Assembly: GCA_946902875.1 (NCBI GenBank)
Contig: OX336345.1
Coordinates: 11,377,395 to 11,441,394 of the forward strand
DNA from: Nematopogon swammerdamellus
Lineage: Eukaryota; Arthropoda; Insecta; Lepidoptera; Adelidae
Reading direction: 5' to 3'
DNA length: 64,000 bases
Made by a program: the position numbers and the translations under genes
Part shown: piece by piece, positions 54,001-63,855 of the stretch
Position numbering within the stretch: the first letter of the stretch is position 1
Layout: each line of letters starts with the position of its first letter
Notes under the pieces: model-generated
Seen by the model: the letters and a program-made list of their open reading frames with translations, nothing else
Told to the model about the DNA's origin: nothing
Database searches by the model: none

Positions 54001-55524
54001 GGTTCAGAACTGAAGTTGAAATCCCAGCAATGAAACACGTAGTGCTGAAAGAAATATATATATCAAAGTCAAAAAGGAAAGAATAACAGTTCATGTCCAT
54101 GAATATCGATCGAACCACACATTTTCTCGCGTTCTGCTTGTTCATGAAATAGCTGATAATGTGAAATTATATAACACATCAGATTGGACTTCTCTCAGCG
54201 AGTGTTCAGCTTGAACTGTCACCTGAATATGACACTGAAGGGAAAGTACCGCGCTGCCGGGCGACTCTTGTTTCTGCCTATTGACGGAGACGGCGATATC
54301 AAGATCAGAGCTGGTAGTTTTGTTTTTATTTTTATTTTGTTTGAAATTATTTATCAAAAAAAATATTAGATATTTATAAAAAAATTCTACGCATTCAGTC
54401 ATACACAAGATTAAATTTAATATAGGTACATAAATCCTCAGACGGATGTTACATACATGCTCACAGGTTGATAAATACTTGTCAAGATTTTTTACTGTCC
54501 AAATGTTTGCGACCGCGAAATTTGAAACAAGTTTCTTCAAGCGTAAATTTTTTTTGCTTAATTAGTCTAATACACGAATAGTTTTAATCTACGCCTGCCA
54601 TAAACACATTACCGTACATTATAATTACTTTTTGCAATAATACATTTTCCTCAACACTTTGTGTTTTTGCAGTGGATGCCATAGTCAATATAACAGCGCC
54701 TTTCGAGGTCACAAAGGATGCGGAATCCAAGCAGCATATTCGCTTCAAGAATTTCGACATGAAATTCGATGTCGCTGGAAATGTGCACTACACACTTACA
54801 AACCTTTTTAACGGCAACAAAGAATTGAGTAAGTTGGCTAGACCGAGCTAGGACTGGATTTACATAATTAGTTCCATCGACCATACTAATTACAAAGATG
54901 AAGAACATTCAGGTAAAATCTATATTAGTATTTGTAAGCATCATGCATGATATGATTGGAAGAGCTGAGAGAAGCTGCCGATCGCAGACGACAGTGCAGA
55001 AGTTTCTGGGAAAAACCATTGCTCTTAAATTTTAATAATGCACGTTTTGTCATCAAAGTGATAATTGAAAAAGGTTGCATTTCTACCAGCCTCTGCGACT
55101 TAGCAAGCTCATATTCTACATGAATATCATGATATGATAATGGTGGCCTCCGATGTTTTCCCTAACACGAACGACGTGCAAAATTATTGGAATAATTTTA
55201 GAATTTCGGAAAACTGATTATTGTTGCACACTCAATGCTAAATCTCCAAAATCTCACACGACGGCCTTACCAATGGGCTACCGTCAATATCGTCTATATA
55301 GGTCATCTGAGACTATGAGTCCTAGGAACACTTTAGAAGTATTTATAAGTAATATAATAAATATGATTGCAGGTGAAGCCATGCACAACTTCCTCAACAC
55401 CAATTGGAAGCTGGTTTCCAACGAGTTTGCAGCTCCCGTCGTCAGAACTGGATTCGACCTGTTGTTTAAGAACATGAACATACTGTTCAGCAGAATGTCG
55501 TTAGATCAACTATTTTTGGATTAA
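51040..55524 (+). CDS. JHBP/takeout superfamily secreted protein (plus-strand copy), 239 aa
   Basis: Exons: 51040-51103, 51939-52155, 54183-54313, 54673-54828, 55373-55524; junctions after codon bases 1, 2, 1, 1. The total is 720 nt including TAA. Residues 1-18 are a signal peptide (FASILILMFIIISGS). C28 and C35 form the conserved C-x6-C N-terminal disulfide pair of the family. FPDLGIERLDPY, LKGKYRAAGRLLFLPIDGDG and TLTNLFNGN are typical of the alpha/beta barrel that holds a hydrophobic ligand; the C-terminal helix ends LFSRMSLDQLFLD. Length fits the usual 230-260. Intron 2 has a GC donor (CGC|GCAAGT), chosen because it alone keeps the frame and matches the paralogue's phase 2; the nearby GTTTAA at 52160 does not. 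Members carry juvenile hormone or other lipophilic molecules in haemolymph or sensory tissue (family knowledge); the ligand is unknown. AATAAA lies at 55566. Confidence 0.9.
51235..51672 (+). mobile_element. 5'-truncated LINE in JHBP-like intron 1
   Basis: A frame reads SPYAARMWNSLPFEIRLSQS and then LFMFKKRILSHFLER before a stop at about 51408, a non-LTR ORF2 C-terminus. A 3' UTR follows with AATAAA near 51642 and a (TTGAT)n tail. Same orientation as the host gene. Confidence 0.8.
52156..52161 (+). other. Non-canonical GC splice donor (GCAAGT)
   Basis: It follows GTCGC and gives Ala94 as GC|A with the acceptor CACATCAG at 54182. GC donors usually match the consensus strongly (xAG|GCAAGT); positions +1 to +6 here match fully. 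The paralogue has a standard GT at the same point and phase. Confidence 0.75.
52465..52865 (-). repeat. SINE-B in JHBP-like intron 2
   Basis: Reversed: GTAATCCGATATGGGCGACT, CAATATCACCTCCGAGAAGA, TACACCGGTTCCGAACGGTG, CAGGTGTAGGTATGCATGTA. The head is decayed. It contains a local duplication around GCCATACCGGAGAC / CTTGCCGGAGACCTCC. Confidence 0.8.
53380..53706 (+). repeat. Composite SINE C/A (copy 2) in JHBP-like intron 2
   Basis: SINE-C start GTGTGGGGCCGGTACTTTAA joins SINE-A at GGGATATGACTCCCTTCTTA and ends GTCAGTTTCCATAAAAAAAA. Confidence 0.88.
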
Positions 55525-55972
55525 ATGAATAATAATCTAAAGTCTTATGTCTTGAGCTTAATGCAAATAAATATGTAAATTTAAAATGATCTTAAGTTAA
55601 GTGATTGTCTTTACTGCTGAACGATCAACATGATAGTAGGCTACCTGTCGAATTATTATCACACTGCACTCCAAAGAAAAGGTACGAACATTTTAAAATT
55701 CCAGACTTGTGACCGAAGAGTCAAGAAGGATACGTGGAAATTTTGTGAAAATTCATCTGGTCTGGTTTGATAGTTCTTTTATTGTTAGATTTTGAAAATG
55801 TTATCAGTAACCTGATGCTCACTTCTCTGATGCAAAAAGTTGGGGAGAAATTGCGTTTGTTTAGGGTTATCCCGCTTTTAATATGTAGTGTTAGATGGTG
55901 AGATAATTAAAAAGCTTAACAATATATTTTAATAATAAGCAACAAAATATTTACAAATAAAATCACATTTGT
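55525..55972. other. Intergenic spacer between two convergent JHBP-like genes
   Basis: 448 bp between the two stop codons. It holds AATAAA at 55566-55571 for the plus gene and ATTAAA (TTTAAT at 55928-55933) for the minus gene. No other gene seen. Confidence 0.75.
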
Positions 55973-58900
55973 CTACTGCAAAGTGATTTCTTCTAGCGGC
56001 AACTTGGCCATGAAAGTCTGTACGTTTCCAAATAACTTCTTAACGGCCGCCTCTATGATTGGACCGCCGAAGTCGTTGGTCACCACACGCCAGTTCTCGT
56101 TCAGGAACTGATGCATAGCGTTTCCTGCAACAAAAAAAACAAACAAAGAATTAAATAATTCTTCTAAGATATTAGTGTAATAAGAGTATGGCCAACATTT
56201 TATTATTTCTATAGACTTCAAAAAGCAGATAAAAAAATGTTAAAATCGATTTCACTAACAATTAGATACGGTTATTTTATAGTAAGCGCGACATGTGACA
56301 GCGAGTCACCCATAAGGTGACTAGCGACGCCCATGGACTTCGGTTGCATGCGGGGGCTACGAATACCATGCCGGCCTGACAGGTGCCCATTCACGCCTCT
56401 CTTGAAGACCCCAGACTATACTTCAGGGAAATATATATAAATATACCAGCTTTTAGCAGTAGATCATGCAGATGTATTACCAGAAAATATTTAAATTTCG
56501 TCATGTCTAATATTTTGCCGGCGAGCTTCTAATTAAAGTATCGCCTCTACTTTCAATGAAGGAATTGGTTTCCTCTCTCTTAAAATGTATACACTACATA
56601 CCCAAATCCTTGTTCCCTCCGAACAAGTTAGTGAGGGTGTACTGAGCGCCCGCTGTCTCCTCAAACGAGAACTTGTATTCCTTCAGATGGAGATGATCCT
56701 TGCCGTCAGCTCCTTTCACAATCTCATAAGGCACATGCATCTTGAAGCGCATATCCTCTGAGGAAACCGGCAGAATTATTGGCATTAACAATAACTAATA
56801 GAAATAAAGAAAAGTGGGAGGTATTTAGGTCGGTGGTTTACAGGTAAAAAGCTAATTAACTGGTGGGTACCATAAACAATGTAAAACCCAATAGTGGATA
56901 TGTATTGTTTATTGTTCGGTAGGTAAACTACTCTTGGACACGTAGAAAATTCCGCCAGTTCTGTTCAATGCGAAGAAGAACTGACAAACTGACAATAAAT
57001 AACATTAATTTATTCTCACAGCCTATTGGCGCATATCGCTAAAAAGGAATGAATTAATAATTCGGCGACTAAGGGATATAACTCCCTTCTTATATTACTA
57101 GGTGGTAGGGTTTATCCCGCCCGGATTGGTACCACCGCACTGAATGAAAGGTCTGTCGAAACGGCTATGTAAATAGTTTGTGTTTTCCGTCCAGTTCAGT
57201 GTAGCCGGCACGACTGAAGGGAAGCACGGACGTGGCACCAAGTTCACCCGGTGTTATGGGCTGACATCACGGATGTTGTAGGTGATGTAGCCAACCGTGT
57301 CAGTTTCAATAAAAAAAAAATTAAAACAAATTAATTCATTGACTTGTTATCGTTTCAAGAGCACCAGCGAGTTAACGTTAGCACAGAATACGTAATAGGT
57401 ACTAACGTTAGTATTCCATGTTGACGAGACGAGACTTCATGGCGACAAGAAGACATGAAATGAAGGGAAGCACTGACATGGCACCTAGTTCACCCTGTGT
57501 TATGGGCTGACATCACGGATGTTGTAGGTGATGTAGCCAACCGTGTCAGGTTCCATAAAAAAAATAAATAAAAAAAAAGAGGGACAATGTAAAATAAGCT
57601 CTAACTCCTACAACTTACTGGTTTTAAGCTTCATATCTCCGTGTCCGGAGATGGGAAGTATGAGAAGTTGTCCTCCGGCCGTGTAGGTCCCTCGTAGTAA
57701 GTAGCCTGAATGGAACTGCAGGTCGATTGTCTTCTTCTCTGTACTCCAGCTGGTCAATAATAATGATATATTTATATATTTATTTTATTATTATCTCCTA
57801 GACTCATATAAAAGTCTTCCTATAAGCTAGTAGATTGGCAACTCTTTCGGGGTGAAATTGATCTGTGTCTGAGCGTCCAATGTCAAGGCCATTTTTTGGG
57901 TTCCGTATTCATACAGAAGCCTATTACTAGGCCTACGCCGTATATCTATCTATCTGTCGCTCTATATATCTATCTATCTGCCTATCTCTCCATCCGTCTT
58001 ATGTACGCAAACATTCGTAAGCCAAACATTAAGGGATTAGGTTCACAACTTACACAATTTTATCCACCACAACATTCTTCCAGCCTTTGATCCTGCCGTC
58101 TTCCAGCTTGAACTTTAGTCCGGCGAGCTCGAAGTCGATGGTGTCAAGATGCATAGGGTCCAGTACTTCCACTCCTAGGTCTGGGATCCCGGCTATGAAC
58201 CCAGGAAGAGCCTTCTGGAAGGCCGCCTTCATGCACTCGTCATCTCCGAGCCGGCATGGTTCGATGAAGGAGGCTGAGATGATATTCCGAGTTATTTGTA
58301 AAAGTTCAGGAATTTAAAATTTTAGATTTCAAACACACACATTTAAGAAAATGTACTTAAATCGAAAATATACTCAGTACGGACTGATAAGTAAACTTAA
58401 ATCAATAAAATAAAATAAATATTTAAACTAGGTGCATAAAAAGGAAAGTCTTCCGGTGGGACAAATTTATTGTACCTTTAACAGCAATGAAAATGTGTTT
58501 ATGGAGTACATGGCCTTATGGAACATGTTATATAATTAAACATTTTAAATGATTGATTCTCAATAAATTGTTTTTATTAATTAAGAACCATTATGTAATA
58601 CGGTATGGGTGGCTGAATCACAGGGGTCAAAACCCACGCTCCGAATAGCCAGTTTCACCTCCAAGGAGACTCATACCGGAGACTTCCCTTTGGATTGCTG
58701 GCTACTGAATACTGTAGTAGAGGAGAACACAGCCGAGGTTACTACGTGCCATCTTACATCCAGTACGGTGGTATCTGTATTTTAGTAAAGGGCAAGAAAA
58801 TGTACCTACAGTTTTACACCGGTTCCGAACAGTGAAGCAGCAGGTGTAGGTATGCACGTACATTTTTCCATCAGAAAAAAACTCATTGGTACACGCCGAC

Positions 58901-59088
58901 CGAATTCGAAGCTCGGACCTCTCGTAGGAGAAGCCGACGCCCAGACTATTCGGTCACCCGCCGGTTATAGTATATATTTCCTGAAAATACTTACGTGTAG
59001 CAGCTTCCCCAAAATTGGCCCCAAGTAGAACCGAAGCAAATACCAACCAGCTACACATCACAGAAGACGTTTTGTTTCCAAACAACAT
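55973..59088 (-). CDS. JHBP/takeout superfamily secreted protein (minus-strand copy), 250 aa
   Basis: Exons on minus: 59088-58995, 58273-58054, 57749-57619, 56757-56602, 56124-55973; 753 nt including TAG, all donors GT, junctions after codon bases 1, 2, 1, 1. The ATG at 59088 gives a long N-terminus; a second Met at codon 11 before CSWLVFASVLLGANFGEA would give a conventional signal peptide, so either start is possible. C38 and C45 are the conserved C-x6-C pair. IPDLGVEVLDPMHL, LLRGTYTAGGQLLILPISGH and QYTLTNLFGGN parallel the plus-strand protein. Exons 3, 4 and 5 have exactly the same lengths as in that gene (131, 156, 152 nt), and exon 2 is three bases longer, so the pair arose by duplication. 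Role: extracellular carrier of a hydrophobic ligand, identity unknown. Confidence 0.9.
56280..56400. repeat. Family G repeat, copy 3 of 3 (reversed), in JHBP-like intron 4
   Basis: TATAGTAAGCGCGACATGTG, GGTGACTAGCGACGCCCATG and ATACCATGCCGGCCTGACAG match 28082-28235 in reverse. Confidence 0.65.
57060..57322 (+). repeat. Composite SINE C/A (copy 3), 5' truncated, in JHBP-like intron 3
   Basis: It begins at GGCGACTAAGGGATATAACT, then CCCTTCTTATATTACTAGGT and the full SINE-A 3' part to GTCAGTTTCAATAAAAAAAA. Same C/A junction as copies 1 and 2; antisense to the host gene. Confidence 0.85.
57448..57567 (+). repeat. SINE-A 3' end in JHBP-like intron 3
   Basis: GACATGAAATGAAGGGAAGC to GTGTCAGGTTCCATAAAAAA. 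Confidence 0.85.
57888..57990. repeat. Family F fragment with (TATC)n in JHBP-like intron 2
   Basis: TTTTTTGGGTTCCGTATTCA, GAAGCCTATTACTAGGCCTA and CGCCGTATATCTATCTATCT. Confidence 0.6.
58592..58967 (-). repeat. SINE-B in JHBP-like intron 1
   Basis: Reversed 3' end GTAATACGGTATGGGTGGCT to the head CCAGACTATTCGGTCACCCG. The TAGGTGGTAGG block is mostly lost. Confidence 0.8.
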
Positions 59089-59153
59089 CACGACCTAGAT
59101 TATTTCTCGTGCGGTGCATTTACAGCAATACCGGATAACAAGGAAGCAAGGCT

Positions 59154-59162
59154 TCTTATAAA
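59154..59162 (-). promoter_or_regulatory. Possible TATA box of the minus-strand JHBP-like gene
   Basis: On minus it reads GTTTATAAG, 66 bases upstream of the ATG at 59088, leaving room for a short 5' UTR. No initiator matching the consensus stands out. Confidence 0.4.
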
Positions 59163-59169
59163 CTCCTTG

Positions 59170-61010
59170 CTAATATAATTGTGGTACATAATTATGATAC
59201 ACGTTCATATAATTCACTGCATAGAGAATGACGCTAAACTGGTTTGTGTTCGTACAATGTGAGGCCACTGTCGCAAGACTTTTGTTAATGTTATTACTTT
59301 TTTTCAATATATCTTACATTAACATTTTTTCTAGGTCTTTGGATCTGCACTAGCAACCTTGAATCCCAATTTAATAATTTGAAATATAGTTATTACAACT
59401 TCGTTTGAGCTTCTTTGCAAAATTTTAAAACAAACTTTTATCAAGAAACCAATAAGGTGCTATTAAATTAAATTAATATATTACCTGTCACAAAATATGT
59501 CACAAAACTGCTAGTTCGTTAGGATACAAATAAAAATGTTATCTTCAGAGTATGAACTCGCCCCATGTACATATTATGAGTACTATACTAATTTAGTATA
59601 TTGGCAAAGGCCAGCCTTTCTTGGCCACATACTTATGGCTAGCATACTTGTAATTAGGTTATAGGTTATCAATTTTAAATTATCTCCACGTCCTGATAGT
59701 GTTTCATTACCTCTGTAACTATGTTGAAAACATTGGAATCAAATGAATTCTTCACAGCGGGCACATACTAAGTACCTAATAATAATTCTCTACTAAATCC
59801 ACGCTCCGTTGCACAGGACGAGACGTATAGTTTGACTAGAAAATTATTCTCTCCTAACTTTTGTCCGCAGCTTCTCTCGCATGAAAGTCCATTCTAAATA
59901 TTGGTAATTTTTTTTAAATCGGATGAATATTTTCTGAGATTACCTCCTACATCCAAACTTACTTACAAACTTTACCTCTTTATAATACTAGTGTATCTAT
60001 ATGTCACCGGCAATCTGTATAATCCGGATAATGGCTTAAACAACAGATCAGAGAAGTTTAAGCTATTAATAGGAGTTCTGTGGCTTAAACGTTTAGGCAA
60101 TGTATAAAATATAATTTATTTCATACTTTACCTAGGCAATCTATAGAATGCCGAATGAACAGCCGGCAAAGTGTTTTAAATTTGGTTTAACCTAACCTAA
60201 CCTGAATACGACACCCGAAAGACAAGGCGGCTCCTTTCGTGAACACTTGGCTCGAAACGAAACATAACAAAAACGACATGCGCCGCCTCAACATTACGTT
60301 AGGGTTAAGCATCTCCTATAAATTAACCCTGGTTATTTTTTTTTTAAACCACCAATACTAAATTAACTAAAGTAATCTAAATTAACGTAAATTGAACAAG
60401 TTTCCGATTCCTGTTTAGGAAATGAGGCGTTTTATTTGTGCCATTTTATACTTTACCTGATCCTAATGGCATTCTATAAAATGCCTAGGCAATCTATACA
60501 TTACCTAGGCACAGTGTCAGTAATGTAATGATTAACAGCAGATAAAATATTTTATACGTTGACTAGACAAATCCGGCATTGTATAGAATAACTAGGTATT
60601 CTATACAATGACTGAATTATATACTTTGGCGGTAACATATATAACGATGTTTACTAAATCCACAACCACCTTAGTCTAACATATTGAAATAGAGACATCA
60701 GGTAGAGTTTTGGTATTACACTTCAGGTTCAACAATCCAGTGTCAGACTTTAAAAGCGTCCTCGCTCATGGAGTATAGCTGATATTATGTTGTTTCCTGT
60801 ACTGATACAAGTTGATCTGTTGAAAGATATTAAGTAATTAACAGAAATTACCAATCCGATGCCACACTACTGCTGGTTATGTACCTACCTAGTATAGAGA
60901 ACGCGACATCAGATATGCATCTGCAGAACGTGTCATTGTTTCACGTACTAATAAACATGGAACCTTCTCTCCACTGCGAGAAAAGACCGTTCATTCCATC
61001 CCTATATTAC
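59170..61010. other. No gene seen; motif cluster at 59970-60640
   Basis: AT-rich. From 60090 to 60625 a short motif recurs in both orientations (CCTAGGCAATCTATAGAATG, GGCATTCTATAAAATGCCTA, GGCATTGTATAGAATAACTA, GGTATTCTATACAATGAC). This is probably a decayed transposon with internal inverted repeats. CCTAACCTAACC near 60190 is only three telomere-like units. Confidence 0.5.
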
Positions 61011-61014
61011 ATAC

Positions 61015-61167
61015 GTCCGAGACCATTTTTTAGGTTTCTGTACCCAGTATGGAAGCGTATTATTAAGCATACGCCGCCGTCTGTCTGTCCGTTTGTACGT
61101 CCATCCGTCCGTCCGTTGGCTGTATCTTTGGAACCGTAATAGCAAGCCGAAATTTTCACACAATATA
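61015..61167. repeat. Family F fragment, interrupted by a MITE
   Basis: GAGACCATTTTTTAGGTTTC, TACGCCGCCGTCTGTCTGTC and GAACCGTAATAGCAAGCC. Its right part continues after the MITE, with CGAGTCCGACTCGCACTTGG then CCGGTTTTTT at about 61718-61749. Confidence 0.65.
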
Positions 61168-61617
61168 CAGGGTGTTAAAACGGCGAGTACATTAATTTCG
61201 CCAGCGCAATCCTCATGTATTTCCTAGACAAAAAAGCAAATAAAGTTTTTCTCTAAAGTGTCTAGTTTTCGAGATATGAATTTTTGAAATGTATGTTTCC
61301 GTCTAGTGTAATTTAACGCATTGTTACCGCTCAGCACCCTCCGCCTGCCGACCTCCAGTCCTCCACTCTCAAAGCTAACCCCCGCCCCTCCCGCCAACAC
61401 CTCCGTCCGAGGCGCTCACGTCTCACCCGCTCTTCGCCCCTTCGCGCCGCCCTGTTGTCATTAGATCATTTTTACACTAAAATAATCAATTAGTTTGTAT
61501 GAAAACTGTAACTTTTTATTTAAAGGGAATTCAGAAAAAAGTTGTTTGACTTTTTTGTTACTCTTGATCGCAATAATCATTTCCTAAATTTAATGTACTC
61601 ACCGTTTTTACACCCTG
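61168..61617. mobile_element. Mariner/Tc1-type MITE with TA duplication
   Basis: The ends CAGGGTGTTAAAACGGCGAG and CTCACCGTTTTTACACCCTG are inverted repeats extending to about 28 bp (TACATTAA / TTAATGTA). TA lies immediately outside each end (61166-61167 and 61618-61619). The 450-bp interior has no transposase frame; 61330-61460 is GC-rich. The CAGGGTGT end with a TA target is typical of IS630-Tc1-mariner elements. Confidence 0.85.
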
Positions 61618-61759
61618 TATATAAAATATATAAAAACAAATAAATACAAAATATAAAAATTAAAACATTTGGTGTTTTTTTTTCAATGTTTTTTTCTTTG
61701 TGCGGCAACCTCGGCGCTCGAGTCCGACTCGCACTTGGCCGGTTTTTTTTTGTATAGAC

Positions 61760-62610
61760 CCAATAAATACATAATGTTGGTCTACTCCTGCACACGCCGC
61801 CGCGCCGGGCGAATGCGTGACGTGTTATCGACGTATTATGGGCGTATTAAAATGGTTCATTCAGTGCATATTAAGTAGGAAAATTATTATTAGTGATTTG
61901 GAATCTCGTATTTTTAAAGCGAGAATACGATGTAGTTCGGAAAGTAAATGTAGTTTGTAATCGTTTAAATTTATAAATCTAGTCTAGTTGACTAGGTGGT
62001 GGACCAATGTGGAGCAGTCGAAACGGGCAAATTTCTTTCACCTCGCGAGATGATTTCATGAGAGTGCCCACGTGAAGAACAGATACACGTGATCCTCTTC
62101 TTGGAAAATGAGATGGTTATTATTAATTTCTTGGCGCAATTGTAAGTAATCTTATTGATGCCTGTATTTAAATAACGATTATTTCTGATCGCACAGAATA
62201 ACGCACATAAAGTAGTTGCATCTATATAATGAGAGTACTCGTAAGTCAAATATTTACACAAATAGCCTATATCTGTCAGTCAACGGTACAGTCTTTGTAG
62301 TTATTTATAAGGTTAATTTTATTAAGTTTGGTTAAATTGTATTATTTGTTTGAGAATATAGCGTATTATAACAAGGTTTCAAGTTAGTGGTCGAAAAATA
62401 AAAAGATTACTGGCCTATACTAAATAACTTAAAACTATCTTTACAATAAAAAATAAACCCGTAACATTAGTTAGAACATTGCATTTATTGCTAATAGGTT
62501 GTTTATTGTAAAGGTAAATTAAATTAAAAAAGTTACATATAATAGTATTGGGCACTGTGGGAGAGTCGGCTGAATTGGATGAAATATTTTACTTACAGTA
62601 GCGAACCCCC
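61760..62610. other. No gene seen
   Basis: AT-rich except for a short GC patch at 61795-61820. No exon or repeat recognised. Confidence 0.4.
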
Positions 62611-62621
62611 CCTCTCTCTAT

Positions 62622-62660
62622 CGTATTGTATTGTATTGTATTGTATTGTATTGTATTTAT
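62622..62660. repeat. (ATTGT)n microsatellite
   Basis: Seven or more pentanucleotide units, followed by TTATTTATCG. Confidence 0.9.
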
Positions 62661-62814
62661 TTATCGTAATGTAAAATTTACACACACATATAACAAATTA
62701 TGTTTAGGTACATGTTGGGTTATTTACATTACTCGTCAACATCCTTTCCTCCTTCTTTCCACCTTACACTAAATTGGTTTTAGTTCTTACATAATATATA
62801 TACATAACACACAC

Positions 62815-63122
62815 GCTGAATCTCGAAAATCGGGGTAAGTAGGGTAATCGGTGTTGTACTGCAAAAACTCTGTTAAAATACAGCACAACACCGACCACCA
62901 TATTCCGCAAAGTATTCGAACAAGATTCAATCGATCAAGCAGCAAGTAAGGCACGGAGACCCACCTGCTGCATGACTCGGTGGAAGTACCGTGCCAAGGT
63001 GAGAGGTGGCCAGCCTGTCGCCCTTTAGCACGGCATCTGGTCCTTATCCCTTAGTCGCCTTTTACGACATGCATGGGGAGAGATGCAGTGGGGCTATTCT
63101 TTTTAAGTACCGGCCCCACACA
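62815..63122 (-). repeat. SINE-C, near full length
   Basis: In reverse: TGTGGGGCCGGTACTTAAAA, GTCGTAAAAGGCGACTAAGG, GCTAAAGGGCGACAGGCTGG, CACCTTGGCACGGTACTTCC, GGTCGGTGTTGTGCTG. Confidence 0.8.
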
Positions 63123-63189
63123 GTACCGTTTTAGTTCTTCATTAGGTTAATTTAATTATAATTTGTTTTATTTTTTTTTTCCTTTTTTT

Positions 63190-63535
63190 TTATGGAAACT
63201 GACACGGTTTGCTACATCACCTACAACATCCGTGATGTCAGCCCATAACACCGGGTGAACTAGGTGCCATGTCTGGACGGAAAACACAAACTATTTCCAT
63301 AGCCCTTTCGACCGACGTTTCATTCAGTGCGATATGGTACCAACCCGGGCGGGTTGAACCCTACCACCGATTAAGGTAGGAAGGGAAGGGACCTACAGTT
63401 TTACGTGGATTCCAAACCACGGTCAGCCTCCAACGGTCGAGCGGTCACTCATCCAAGTACTGACCGCGCCCAGCGTTGCTTAACAATCAATAGCAACAGT
63501 CGACTGTCTGCACCACTGAGCTATCGAGGCGGACG
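63190..63535 (-). repeat. SINE-A, near full length with internal gap
   Basis: 3' end ATGGAAACTGACACGGTTTG. A deletion removes the CAGTGCTTCCCTTC block; it continues from GTCTGGACGGAAAACAC to the head GCCTCGATAGCTCAGTGGTG. Confidence 0.85.
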
Positions 63536-63694
63536 ATTTCCTATTTTGTTAAAAATTTATAAATATTAGTGAATTACGAATAAACTAAATAACTATTGTT
63601 TTATAGTATAGACTGAATAAACATTTACTGCAAACAATTATACCAACACGTACCAAAAAGTTTAGATTTACTGAATAAACTTATTGCTAAAAGT

Positions 63695-63855
63695 GATGGT
63701 GATTTTGGCTCTGTCGACTATACCATGGCACAGTCGACCTTCTTGGTTTAATTTAAAAAAAAACAATGGCATGTTTTCGGTATTACACCTTTTCGGAGGT
63801 GATTTGAATAATTCTTCGGTACAATCGAACCCTTTGCTCACAGTCGACCTGATTT
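63695..63855. repeat. LINE-D and SINE-B scraps
   Basis: GGTGATTTTGGCTCTGTCGA (LINE-D UTR) then, after an A-run, ATTACACCTTTTCGGAGGTG (SINE-B 3' part). The final 150 bp of the window are unrecognised. Confidence 0.5.

Noticed and set aside
54142..54540. 132-codon minus-strand frame
   Set aside because: It lies antisense to JHBP-like exon 3 and its intron and has no recognisable domain.
60187..60205. Telomere-like CCTAA repeats
   Set aside because: Only three units, too few for an interstitial telomere tract.
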